From positions 1 through 64,000 of the forward strand of contig NZ_SMBU01000014.1 of the NCBI RefSeq assembly GCF_004342485.1: a stretch of 64,000 nt of DNA, given 5' to 3'. The position numbers and the translations under genes were made by a program. The stretch is from Roseateles saccharophilus (GTDB taxonomy: Bacteria > Pseudomonadota > Gammaproteobacteria > Burkholderiales > Burkholderiaceae_C). Position 1 is the stretch's first letter; the number at the start of each line of letters is the position of its first letter. The notes under the pieces were generated by a model that made no database searches, was not told the DNA's origin, and worked only from the letters and a program-made list of their open reading frames with translations. Below, one piece after another: positions 17,367 through 25,389 of the stretch.

Positions 17367-19241
17367 ATGGCAGTCCTCTCCCTCACCAACGCCCATCTCG
17401 CCTTCGGCCATGTCGCCTTGCTCGATGGCGCCAACTTCGCGCTGGAAACCGGCGAACGCGTCGGCCTTATCGGCCGCAACGGCACCGGCAAGTCCTCGCT
17501 GCTGAAGATCCTCGCCGGCCTCGAGAAGCTCGACGACGGCCTGCTGCAGCAACAGCAGGGCCTGACCAATGTCTATGTGCCGCAGGAGCCCGAGCTGCGC
17601 GGCGACGCGACCATCTTCGACGTCGTCAGCGAGGGCGTCGCCGAGGCCAAGGCCCTGCGCGAACGCTATGAGCGCCACGACGAGAACGACGACCTGGCCT
17701 GGGTGCAGGAGCGCATCGAGCACATCGGCGCCTGGAACTGGGAGCAGCGTGTCGACGAGACCCTGCACCGCCTGGGCCTGGACGGCACGCGCCTGGTGGG
17801 CAGCCTGTCCGGCGGGCTGAAGAAGCGCGTGGCCCTGGGCCGTGCGCTGGTCGCCCAGCCCGATGTGCTGCTGCTGGACGAACCCACCAACCACCTGGAC
17901 CTGGACGCCATCACCTGGCTGGAAGGCCTGCTGAACGACTTCAAGGGCTCGCTGCTGCTGATCACCCACGACCGCGCCTTCCTGGACAACGTGGCCAACC
18001 GCATCGTCGAGCTGGACCGCGGCCAGCTGCGCGGCTACCCCGGCAACTTCGCCGCCTTCCAGGCCGCCAAGGCCTATGAGCTGGAGAACGAGGCGCTGTT
18101 CAACGCCCGCTTCGACAAGCTGCTGGCGCAGGAGGAGATCTGGATCCGCAAGGGCGTCGAGGCCCGCCGCACGCGCTCGGTTGCGCGCATCCAGCGCCTG
18201 GAGGCCATGCGCCTGGCCCACGCTGCGCGGCGCGACGTGCAGGGCAAGGTCAAGCTGGACATCGACACCGGTGGCGCCAGCGGCAAGATCGTCGCAGAGC
18301 TGGAGGACGTGTCCAAGAGCTTCGGCGAGCGCGCCATCGTGCGCGGCTTCACGACCACCATCCTGCGCGGCGACAAGGTCGGCCTGATCGGCCCCAACGG
18401 CGCCGGCAAGACGACGCTGCTGAAGATGATTCTCGGCGAGCTGCCGCCCGACAGCGGCACGGTGCGCCTGGGCTCGCGGCTGACGGTGGCCTATTTCGAC
18501 CAGATGCGCGACACGCTGAACCTCGACGCGACGCTGGCCGACACCATCAGCCCCGGCTCGGAGTGGATCGAGATCGGCACGCAGAAGAAGCATGTGAAGA
18601 GCTATCTCGGCGACTTCCTGTTCTCGCCGGCGCGCGCCAACTCGCCGGTGCGCACGCTGTCGGGCGGCGAGCGCAACCGCCTGCTGCTGGCCCGCCTGTT
18701 CGCGCGGCCGGCCAATGTGTTGGTGCTGGACGAGCCCACCAACGACCTCGACATCGAGACGCTGGAGCTGCTGGAGGAATTGCTGGCCGACTACGACGGC
18801 ACGGTCTTCCTCGTCAGCCATGACCGGCGCTTCCTGGACAACGTCGTCACCTCCACCCTCGTCTACGAGGGCGATGCGCGCTGGCGCGAGTACGAGGGCA
18901 GCGTGCAGGACTGGCTGACGCAGTCCAAGCGCGCCGCGGCGCTGCAGGCCAAGGCGGCGCCGGCTGCCGCCGCGCCCACGCCGCCGCCTGCGCCCGAGCC
19001 GGCCCCGGTCGTCGCCACCAAGCGCAAGCTCAGCTACAAGGAGCAGCGCGAGCTGGACGAGATCCCCAAGCAGATCGCCGCGCTGGAGGCCGAGCAGACC
19101 CAGCTCAACGCGTTGATCGCCGGCAGCGAGCTCTACACGCAGGGTGCCAAGCGCATCGCCGAGGTGACCGAGCGTGCCGCCGAGATCGACACCGAGCTGC
19201 TGGCGCTGATGGAGCGCTGGGAAGTGCTGGAAGCCAAGTGA
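17367..19241 (+). CDS. uup: ABC-F ATPase Uup
   Basis: A 624-aa cytosolic ABC-F protein with tandem ATPase domains and no membrane part. The first Walker A is GRNGTGKS (residues 36-43) with signature LSGGLKKR; the second is GPNGAGKT with LSGGERNR. An Ala/Pro-rich linker then leads to a C-terminal coiled-coil domain beginning KLSYKEQRELDEIP, which is diagnostic of Uup. Uup acts on ribosomes and affects branched-DNA stability and transposon excision (family knowledge). The ATG at 17367 starts the first conserved strand. The stop overlaps the next gene. Confidence 0.93.
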   Translation: MAVLSLTNAHLAFGHVALLDGANFALETGERVGLIGRNGTGKSSLLKILAGLEKLDDGLLQQQQGLTNVYVPQEPELRGDATIFDVVSEGVAEAKALRERYERHDENDDLAWVQERIEHIGAWNWEQRVDETLHRLGLDGTRLVGSLSGGLKKRVALGRALVAQPDVLLLDEPTNHLDLDAITWLEGLLNDFKGSLLLITHDRAFLDNVANRIVELDRGQLRGYPGNFAAFQAAKAYELENEALFNARFDKLLAQEEIWIRKGVEARRTRSVARIQRLEAMRLAHAARRDVQGKVKLDIDTGGASGKIVAELEDVSKSFGERAIVRGFTTTILRGDKVGLIGPNGAGKTTLLKMILGELPPDSGTVRLGSRLTVAYFDQMRDTLNLDATLADTISPGSEWIEIGTQKKHVKSYLGDFLFSPARANSPVRTLSGGERNRLLLARLFARPANVLVLDEPTNDLDIETLELLEELLADYDGTVFLVSHDRRFLDNVVTSTLVYEGDARWREYEGSVQDWLTQSKRAAALQAKAAPAAAAPTPPPAPEPAPVVATKRKLSYKEQRELDEIPKQIAALEAEQTQLNALIAGSELYTQGAKRIAEVTERAAEIDTELLALMERWEVLEAK

Positions 19242-19618
19242 ACGCCTTGCATCAGGAGTGGCTGGCCCTGCAGGCCCAGCACGAACGCTACGAGGCCCTG
19301 GCCCTGGCCGTGAAGCTGGCCGCCTTCGCGGCCGTCGTGCTGGTGCCGGACAACGCGCTGGCCCTCGCGCTGCTGGCCCTGCTGTGGCTGCAGGAGGCGG
19401 TGCTCAAGACCTTCCAGGGCCGGCTGGGCGAGCGGCTGCTCGCCGTCGAGGCGGGGCTGAAGTCGGGGCAGGCCGTGGCGGCGATGCAGCTGCACAGCGA
19501 CTGGCTGGCGACCCGGCCACGCGGCCTGGGGCTGGCCGGGCAATACCTCAGGAGCGCGTTGCGTCCGACGGTGGCGCTGCCCTATCCGCTGCTGATGCTG
19601 CTCGCCCTCTGGGGCTAG
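19238..19618 (+). CDS. Small membrane protein of unknown function, coupled to uup
   Basis: A 126-aa protein with an amphipathic N-terminus, one or two hydrophobic helices (about residues 22-58) and a short C-terminal hydrophobic tail. No family is recognised. GTG 19238 overlaps the uup stop (GTGA), so it is translationally coupled. Its stop shares the palindrome CTAG with the stop of the convergent response-regulator gene, leaving no intergenic base. Confidence 0.7.
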   Translation: MNALHQEWLALQAQHERYEALALAVKLAAFAAVVLVPDNALALALLALLWLQEAVLKTFQGRLGERLLAVEAGLKSGQAVAAMQLHSDWLATRPRGLGLAGQYLRSALRPTVALPYPLLMLLALWG

Positions 19619-20214
19619 GCAGGCTGCAGCTTCTCGAGCGGCACGAAGGCCGTCTGCCCCTTGAGCTGGACGACCGTCTCGCCGTGGCGATGCACGACGT
19701 ACTGGGCCACATGGACGGCGCCCTGGTAGCGCACCCTGTCGCCGGGCTTGACCAGGGGCTGGGGCGGCATGATGGGCAGCACCGGCCGCGGTGCCGGCCT
19801 GGCGGGGCGCCCCGGGCCGGGTGAATTCTTGGCCACCGCTTCCAGCGCGCGCGTCAGCTCGGTCTGCAACTGCTCGGCCGTGAAGGGCTTCTTCAGCAGG
19901 AAATGGGCGCCGAGGGCCAGGGCCTCGAACTCACGCTCGGGCGTGACCTCGAAGCTCAGCAGCGACAGCTGCAGGCCCGGCTGGACCTCGCGCAGCCGCC
20001 GGTAGAGCTGGATGCCGCTCAGCGGCGCCTTCGGGAACCAGTCGGTGATCAGGAAATTGGGCTTGAAGGCCAGGCCCTGGGCCAGCGCGGCGTCGGTGTC
20101 GGCGCAGCAGAGGATGCCGTCGGCGGCGAAGCCGTGGCTGTGCAGCAGTTGGCGCGCAAAGGCCTGTACGCCGTTCAGCGCATCTACAACGAGAAATTTC
20201 AAGGGGTCGCTCAT
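19615..20214 (-). CDS. Response regulator receiver protein with C-terminal SH3-like tail
   Basis: A 199-aa protein. Residues 5-120 form a CheY-like receiver with the acidic start FLVVD, phospho-acceptor D58 in ITDWFP, Ser near 87 in the usual Thr/Ser position and K109 in LLKKPF. After a Pro-rich linker the last about 50 residues (VKPGDRVRYQGAV...ETVVQLKG) resemble a small beta-barrel. There is no DNA-binding domain. The partner kinase is not adjacent. ATG 20214 was chosen; ATG 20229 is an alternative, and neither has a strong ribosome binding site. Confidence 0.85.
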   Translation of the reverse strand: MSDPLKFLVVDALNGVQAFARQLLHSHGFAADGILCCADTDAALAQGLAFKPNFLITDWFPKAPLSGIQLYRRLREVQPGLQLSLLSFEVTPEREFEALALGAHFLLKKPFTAEQLQTELTRALEAVAKNSPGPGRPARPAPRPVLPIMPPQPLVKPGDRVRYQGAVHVAQYVVHRHGETVVQLKGQTAFVPLEKLQPA

Positions 20215-20365
20215 GTCCGCATCGGGCATCGCTGCCGCGGCGATGCCAGGCGGTGGATTGTGCCGGCAGCCCCGGGCCGGCCTCGCGGCGGGCCCCTTGT
20301 CGAGCGAGAATTTTTCGTCAGCCCAGCGCGAGCGAGCGGACGAGGCGCGCCAAGGCGCCCGGCCG

Positions 20366-20728
20366 TCAGCTCTGCAGGTGGCAGAAATCGGCGCGCAGGC
20401 CGAGCGGGGTGCGGGCCAGGTAGAGGGTCTGGGCTGCGCCGCCTTGCAGCGCGAGCGTGTGCAGGGCGTCGCCCAGGCCCGGGGGCAAGGGGCCGGCAAA
20501 GCTCAGGCTGAATTGCTCGCCGGCTTGCGGGCTGGGTACGCGCCTGACCGCCTGCAGCGTGACGGGGTGCCCGTCCACCTCGAAGCGCTGGCCGACATGG
20601 GCCTGCCAGCTGGCGAGCCCGGCCTGGCTCCCCAGGCTGGGCCGCACGCGGGCCATGGCGGCCGTGGTGCCGGTGCTGGCGACGATGGCGGTTGCGCCGC
20701 CCTTCAGGAAATCGCGCTTGTTGATCAC
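20366..20728 (-). CDS. DUF6916-like protein with N-terminal hydrophobic leader
   Basis: A 120-aa protein. It begins with KRDFLKGGATAIVAS, a secretion leader of Tat-like layout but without twin Arg. The body (VGQRFEVDG...FSLSFAGPLPPGL...LYLARTP) resembles the DUF6916 proteins that accompany tail-collar genes, and a second such gene lies at 22804. GTG 20728 overlaps the stop of the acetyltransferase (GTGA), with GGAG upstream. It is the last gene of the collar operon. The function is unknown. Confidence 0.65.
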   Translation of the reverse strand: MINKRDFLKGGATAIVASTGTTAAMARVRPSLGSQAGLASWQAHVGQRFEVDGHPVTLQAVRRVPSPQAGEQFSLSFAGPLPPGLGDALHTLALQGGAAQTLYLARTPLGLRADFCHLQS

Positions 20729-21225
20729 GGCAGGCACTCCTCGGTGGTGGGGCGGCGGGCGGGCCGGTGCATGGCCTGGTGCAGGCCCTGGGGCTCGCCA
20801 TCGGCGACGAAGCCCAGCCGCTCGTAGAGCCGCCGGGCGGGGTTGTGGATCTCGACATGAATGCCCAGCGGCTGGCCGCGGCCATCGGCCTCGCCCGCCA
20901 GCGCCCGCAGGCAGGCCGTGCCTATGCCCCGGCCGCGCCAGGCGGGCAGCAGGGCGATGTCGAGGACGTGCATGCCGTCGGGCCGCCTGTCGACCCAGAG
21001 CCGGCCGGCGATTTCGTCCGCGGCCGCGAGGATGAGCTGGCAGCCCGCATGCGGGAAGTGCTGCAGATAGTGCTGCTGCTGGGCGCGGTGCTGCATGGCG
21101 ACGAAGCGCTCGCATTGCTCGGGCGGCCAGCCGGTCTGTGCCAGTTCGTCGGCGCGCGTGCTCGCGTAGATGGCGAGCTGCCAGGCGTCGTCGGCCGGTG
21201 TCGCCACGCGCAGGCGGTAGTCCAT
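20725..21225 (-). CDS. GNAT-family N-acetyltransferase in collar operon
   Basis: A 166-aa protein. The acetyl-CoA loop is WRGRGIGTACLRAL, preceded by the beta-strand VLDIALLPA and followed by NPARRLYERLGFV, all typical of GNAT enzymes. The substrate is unknown. ATG 21225 is chosen because it begins the first GNAT strand and follows the upstream stop by 10 nt with GAGGG in front. The gene sits between the collar proteins and a DUF6916-like gene. Confidence 0.85.
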   Translation of the reverse strand: MDYRLRVATPADDAWQLAIYASTRADELAQTGWPPEQCERFVAMQHRAQQQHYLQHFPHAGCQLILAAADEIAGRLWVDRRPDGMHVLDIALLPAWRGRGIGTACLRALAGEADGRGQPLGIHVEIHNPARRLYERLGFVADGEPQGLHQAMHRPARRPTTEECLP

Positions 21226-21235
21226 GTGCCGGCCC

Positions 21236-21757
21236 TCAACTGCGTGCCGGGAAAACACCCTGCAGCGCGATGCAGAAGGTGAGCGCCAGATAGGGCTGGC
21301 GGTTCTCATGCGGCTGGCTGCCGCCGGCCGGGCTGATCGCTGTGCTCGCCATGGTCACGGTCGGCCCGGGTGCGTGGTAGACATTGCCGCCGCCGGTGGC
21401 CGTCGGGGCCATCACATTGCCGGCCGGGCTCGTCGATGCCGGCGTGAGGCCAGCCATCAGGCCGTGGGTGTGGGCAGGCATCTCGGAGGCCAGCAGTGAC
21501 ACCGTGGCCTCGCCGTCGATTTCGCCGAGGTCTCTCAGGCTCAGGCCCGCGCCCTGGCCCGCACCCATCGCGAAGGAGCCATCCAGGTTGGGCAGGGCGA
21601 AGTTCGACGTGCCATTGCCGCCGTAGGTGGTGCCCAGCAGCGAGAACAGCGCCGTGTTCTGGCTGATCGGCATCAGCTGACCGTCGCAGGCGGCCCAACC
21701 CTTGGGCGCAAAGTTGAACGGTAGAACGCGAATCTCGGCGACGAAGGGATTGGACAT
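21236..21757 (-). CDS. Tail-collar (MdpB/microcystin-dependent-like) protein 1
   Basis: A 173-aa protein of the phage tail-collar family, as in microcystin-dependent protein B. It starts MSNPFVAEIRVLPFNFAP and has GWAACDGQLMPI, FSLLGTTYGGNGTSNFALPNLDG and an HTHG segment, ending QPYLALTFCIALQGVFPA. Phage relatives act in tail-fibre attachment; bacterial relatives are exported or surface proteins of unclear role. It is one of three tandem paralogues and lies 10 nt from the next. Confidence 0.9.
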   Translation of the reverse strand: MSNPFVAEIRVLPFNFAPKGWAACDGQLMPISQNTALFSLLGTTYGGNGTSNFALPNLDGSFAMGAGQGAGLSLRDLGEIDGEATVSLLASEMPAHTHGLMAGLTPASTSPAGNVMAPTATGGGNVYHAPGPTVTMASTAISPAGGSQPHENRQPYLALTFCIALQGVFPARS

Positions 21758-21767
21758 GTCACGCTCC

Positions 21768-22268
21768 TCAGGACTGGGACGGGAAGATGCCGAACAGCGA
21801 AATGATGTAGTTCACCGCCACCGTCGGAGCCATGTTGTCGTGGGGTTGCGAGCCGCCTGCCATGCCGATGCCGACGGCTGCCATCGGCGTCGCGGCGGGG
21901 GCCGTGTCATAGCTGGCGACGTTGGTGGTCGCGAGCAGGGCACCGGCTGGCGAGGTGCCGATGGCGGCGGTCGTGCTGGCCAGCATGGCGTGGGTGTGCT
22001 GCGGGATCTGGCTGGATGTCAGGGTGACAGACTCAGCGCCCCCCTTCTCGCCGATGACATGACCTTGGCCCGCATGCACCGGAATGCGGCCGGCCAGATC
22101 GGGCAGCGCGAAGGTGGACTGACCATCCCCGCCATAGGTCGTGCCGATCAGGTTGAACAATGTCTCGTTCTCGACGATGGGCAGCAACTGGCCCTGGCAG
22201 AGCGCCCACCCGACGGGCGCGAAGTTGCCGGCAAAGAGGCGGATTTCGCCAACATAGGGGCTGGACAT
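21768..22268 (-). CDS. Tail-collar (MdpB-like) protein 2
   Basis: A 166-aa paralogue of its neighbours: GEIRLFAGNFAPVGW, LCQGQLLPI, LIGTTYGGDGQSTFALPDL, QIPQHTHAM and a C-terminus ending ISLFGIFPSQS. ATG 22268 is supported by GAGGAG 6 nt upstream. The family fold is clear but the cellular role is not. Confidence 0.9.
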   Translation of the reverse strand: MSSPYVGEIRLFAGNFAPVGWALCQGQLLPIVENETLFNLIGTTYGGDGQSTFALPDLAGRIPVHAGQGHVIGEKGGAESVTLTSSQIPQHTHAMLASTTAAIGTSPAGALLATTNVASYDTAPAATPMAAVGIGMAGGSQPHDNMAPTVAVNYIISLFGIFPSQS

Positions 22269-22282
22269 CGCGGTCTCCTCGT

Positions 22283-22792
22283 TCAGTTCTGGCTGGGGAA
22301 GATGCCCTGCATCGCGATGATCCACATCAGCACGGTGTAGGGCTGCATGTTCTGGTGAGGCTGGCTGCCGCCGATCGGGTTCAGCGAGCTCGCGCCCATC
22401 ACGGTGTCGTTGCCGTCCGGCGCGTAGCGGTTCATGCCGCCGCGCGGCTTGGCCGCCGGCAGTGCGCCGCCCGGCACGCTGGCATTGGCGATGTCGGCGC
22501 TGGCCGTCAGCGTGTGCGTGTGCGTCGGCAACTGGCTGCTGTTCAGCGTCACGGTTTCGGCGCCAGCTATCTGGCCCAGCACGACGCCGTTGCCTCGGTG
22601 CAGCGGCGCCCGGCCCTGCAGGTTGGGCAGCGCGAAGGTTTGTCGGCCGTCGCCGCCATAGGTCGTGCCCAGCAACGCGAACAGCGCCTGGTTCTGGTTG
22701 ATGGGCAGCAACTGGCCGTTGCACTGCGCCCAGCCCTTGGGCGGGAAGTTGAAGCTCGCGAGCTTGAGTTCGCCGAGGAAGGGTTCAGACAT
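22283..22792 (-). CDS. Tail-collar (MdpB-like) protein 3
   Basis: A 169-aa paralogue: GELKLASFNFPPKGW, QCNGQLLPI, LLGTTYGGDGRQTFALPNL, QLPTHTHTL and ending MQGIFPSQN. It is the first of the three collar genes in the transcript and follows a DUF6916 gene by 11 nt. The divergence between copies is greatest in the loop after the HTH segment, as expected for a variable binding region (inference). Confidence 0.9.
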   Translation of the reverse strand: MSEPFLGELKLASFNFPPKGWAQCNGQLLPINQNQALFALLGTTYGGDGRQTFALPNLQGRAPLHRGNGVVLGQIAGAETVTLNSSQLPTHTHTLTASADIANASVPGGALPAAKPRGGMNRYAPDGNDTVMGASSLNPIGGSQPHQNMQPYTVLMWIIAMQGIFPSQN

Positions 22793-22803
22793 GGTGATGT
22801 CTC

Positions 22804-23094
22804 CTAGCCGAACACGGCTTCGTAGTGCAGGCCGGCGGCCGTACGGGCCACAGGCACCAGGAAGAGGTCCATCGCGTCGAGCTGCGGGTGCTCGAGCCGG
22901 TAGATGCGTTGAGGCAGTGCCGGCTCGGCTGGGGCCTCGAAGGTCAGGCTGAAGGACTTCGCGCTGCCGCGGCCAGCACTGGCATCGATGAGCTGGGCCG
23001 GCAGTTCGGCCGCGTCGTCCAGCCGCAGCGTGAAGCGGCTGCCCACCAGCGGCTCGAAGCGCGCCAGCGTGAACATGGAAGCAGCTTCAGGCAT
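22804..23094 (-). CDS. DUF6916 family protein
   Basis: A 96-aa protein with the DUF6916 pattern: FEPLVGSRFTLRL, FSLTFEAP, LPQRIYRLEHP and LFLVPVA, ending YEAVFG. The family is found beside tail-collar genes and has no known function. ATG 23094 overlaps the stop of the upstream PEP-CTERM gene by 8 nt; ATG 23076 is an equally possible start. Neither has a clear ribosome binding site, so coupling is likely. Confidence 0.8.
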   Translation of the reverse strand: MPEAASMFTLARFEPLVGSRFTLRLDDAAELPAQLIDASAGRGSAKSFSLTFEAPAEPALPQRIYRLEHPQLDAMDLFLVPVARTAAGLHYEAVFG

Positions 23095-23785
23095 GGCGGC
23101 GCGCCGCGCGAGCGCCCAGGGCCGCAATCGCGAGCAGCGCCAGCGTGGCTGGCTCGGGGGCACTGTTGCCGCCGCCGTTGCCCCCGCTGTCCTGGGTGAT
23201 CAGGTCGATGCGGAAGTCGGCATGCGCGAAGCTCGAGCCCGTGCCGCGATCGTTGAAGAGGATGTTGTCGAGATCGAGGCTGACCGTGTGCGGGTCGATG
23301 AGGTTCACGAGGTCGGATGCCAGCGGACTGGCCAGGCCGCTGTAGCCGCTGGTCAGGAAATTGTCAAAGGCATAGACGGTGAAGCCGGTGATGGTCTTGC
23401 CGGCGATGCTGAGGTCGTCGAACTCGTAGCGCGCATGCTCGCCGCCGAGGCCGACGTAGCCGGTGGTGAAGGCGTCGGTGCCGGAGTAGCTACGCACACG
23501 GATGGAATCGCCGCTGAAGAAGACGTGCTCGTTGTCCGCCAGATAGTTGCTGACGTCCCCACTGCCGCCAAATAGCGGGGACACGATGCCGGTGGCGAGG
23601 TTGGCCGTCGTGACGACCTGGGATACGCCGATTGGCGTCGGGTCGCCCTGAACGCCTCCGGGCGCGATCAGCTTGACCGTGATGTCGCTCTGGAAGTCAG
23701 CCCGGGCCGACATCGACGACAGCGCGAGCAGCGTGCCGATGGCTGCGCCAACCAGGCTGCGGACGGGGGACGAAGCGAGTCGCAT
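23087..23785 (-). CDS. Exported PEP-CTERM protein
   Basis: A 232-aa secreted protein. It has an N-terminal signal peptide (MRLASSPV, hydrophobic stretch, cleavage near SARA-DF) and a beta-rich body. The C-terminal sorting signal is APEPATLALLAIAALG followed by RAARRH. PEP-CTERM proteins are processed by exosortase and tied to exopolysaccharide or biofilm; no exosortase gene is in the window. ATG 23785 has GGGAGGG 4 nt upstream. It heads the collar operon. Confidence 0.85.
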   Translation of the reverse strand: MRLASSPVRSLVGAAIGTLLALSSMSARADFQSDITVKLIAPGGVQGDPTPIGVSQVVTTANLATGIVSPLFGGSGDVSNYLADNEHVFFSGDSIRVRSYSGTDAFTTGYVGLGGEHARYEFDDLSIAGKTITGFTVYAFDNFLTSGYSGLASPLASDLVNLIDPHTVSLDLDNILFNDRGTGSSFAHADFRIDLITQDSGGNGGGNSAPEPATLALLAIAALGARAARRHA

Positions 23786-23876
23786 GAAACCCTCCCGGGC
23801 GTGAACCGAGCCGCAAGTTGACTCGCGGCCGGCCTCGGGCGCCAGGGGCCTGCCCCGTGAACGCGGGGGGAACAAA

Positions 23877-25316
23877 CTAGGGGGGTGTCGCCGGGCCGCG
23901 GATGTCGTCCACTGCCGCGCGCAGCGCGCGCCAGAAGGCCGGGTCCAGCGAGGTCGCCATGTTGAGGCGCATCAGCGAGCCGGGTCGGCGCGTGGCGCTG
24001 AAGAGGGCGCCGGGCGCGGTCAGCCAGCCCGCGTCGAGCAGGGGCTGGGCCAGGCGTTCGGTGTCGACGCCGACATCGAGCCAGCCGAACAGGCCGTCGG
24101 GCGGCGCGGCCCATGTGAAGCCCTGCCGGGTGGCCAGGGCCGACACGCGCTGCCGCGCGGTGGCCAGGCGCTCGCGCAGGCGCTGCGCGTGGCGGCGCAG
24201 CCGCCCCTGCTCCAGGCACAGCGCGACGGCGCGTTCCAGCACGGGCGAGCTGGTCAGGCCGTCGAGCAGCTTGGTGTCGGTCAATGCCCGCAGGCGTTCG
24301 GGCGCGGCGGCAAGGTAGCCCACGCGCCAGGCCGGCGTCAGCACCTTGGAGAAGCCGCTCACGTAGGTCACGCGGCGCAGGCCGTCCAGTGCCGCGAGGC
24401 GCGGCAGGTGCTCGGGCGCGAGGAAGCCGTAGCTGTCGTCCTCGACGATGAAGAAGTCGTGCTCGTCGGCCAGGCGCAGCAACTTGTGTGCGCCGGCCAG
24501 GTTGAGGCTGTGGCCGGTCGGGTTGTGCAGCACCGACACGGTCAGGTAGGCGCGCGGCGCGTGCTGGGCGGCCAGCGCGGCGAGCACGTCGAGGTCGGGC
24601 CCTTGCGCGCCGCGCGGCACCGGCAGCAGGCGGATGCCGGCCTGGGTGAGCCGCGCGAACATGATGGCCCAGCCCGGGTCGTCGACGAGCACGGCATCGC
24701 CGGGCTGCAACTGGGTGCGGATGATGAGGTCAAGGGCGTGGGTGGCGCCGTGGGTCGTCAGGATCTGCGCCGGACCGGCATGGATGCCGAGGTCGGCCAG
24801 GCGCTGGCCGAGCGCCACGCGCAGGCGTTCGTCGCCGCTCGGGTCGCCGTAGCTGACCTGCACGGCATGCGCGTCGGCGTTGTGCAGGCGGCGCAGCGCG
24901 GATTGCAGCAGCGTCGGGTCCAGCCAGTCGGCCGGCAGGGTGCCCAGGCCGGGGGAGCGGGCGGCGTCGGCTTCGAACATGCCGCGGATCAGCGCGGTCG
25001 CGTCCATCGGCGCCTGGCGCGGCGCGGCCGCCGGGTGGGGCGCGCGCGAGGCGGCTGCCGCAGGCCGGGTCTCGCGCACGAAGAAGCCGCGCTGGCGGCG
25101 CGCCTCCAGCAGGCCGGCGGCCTGCAACTGGTCGTAGGCGGCCACGACGGTGTGCGGGCTGACGCCGTGCTGGCGCGCGCAGTCGCGCACCGAGGGCAGG
25201 CGGGCGCCGGGCAGCAGCAGGCGTTCGCGGATGCGCTGCGCATAGCGCTCGGCCAGCTGGCCGGCCAGTGGCTGGCTGGCGCCGCGTTGCAGCGGTGGGT
25301 GTGTACCGGTAGGCAT
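23877..25316 (-). CDS. MocR-type GntR/aminotransferase transcriptional regulator
   Basis: A 479-aa chimeric regulator. Residues about 15-80 are a GntR winged helix (LPSVRDCARQHGVSPHTVVAAYDQL), then a linker, then a fold-type I aminotransferase domain. The PLP lysine is in SGFSKVLTP and the domain also has HNPTGHSL and DDSYGF. MocR proteins sense PLP or amino compounds and usually control a divergent gene. Here an EamA transporter diverges across a 73-bp gap with matching half-sites. Confidence 0.92.
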   Translation of the reverse strand: MPTGTHPPLQRGASQPLAGQLAERYAQRIRERLLLPGARLPSVRDCARQHGVSPHTVVAAYDQLQAAGLLEARRQRGFFVRETRPAAAASRAPHPAAAPRQAPMDATALIRGMFEADAARSPGLGTLPADWLDPTLLQSALRRLHNADAHAVQVSYGDPSGDERLRVALGQRLADLGIHAGPAQILTTHGATHALDLIIRTQLQPGDAVLVDDPGWAIMFARLTQAGIRLLPVPRGAQGPDLDVLAALAAQHAPRAYLTVSVLHNPTGHSLNLAGAHKLLRLADEHDFFIVEDDSYGFLAPEHLPRLAALDGLRRVTYVSGFSKVLTPAWRVGYLAAAPERLRALTDTKLLDGLTSSPVLERAVALCLEQGRLRRHAQRLRERLATARQRVSALATRQGFTWAAPPDGLFGWLDVGVDTERLAQPLLDAGWLTAPGALFSATRRPGSLMRLNMATSLDPAFWRALRAAVDDIRGPATPP

Positions 25317-25320
25317 GGCA

Positions 25321-25364
25321 ATACAGATTCGTGGTCTGGCTGGCTAACTGTACTGGTTCTGTAT
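25321..25364. promoter_or_regulatory. Candidate MocR operator between divergent genes
   Basis: ATACAGA at 25321-25327 and TCTGTAT at 25358-25364 are perfect inverted 7-mers, with a further CTGTACTGG at 25348-25356. MocR regulators typically bind several such half-sites in the gap to a divergent target. No other regulator gene is close. Confidence 0.5.
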
Positions 25365-25389
25365 CTATTGCTGTGCCTAGACTGATCCC

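Noticed and set aside
20366-23785. Prophage tail module
   Set aside because: Only collar-type proteins occur; no capsid, terminase, sheath or lysis genes, and the base composition matches the chromosome.
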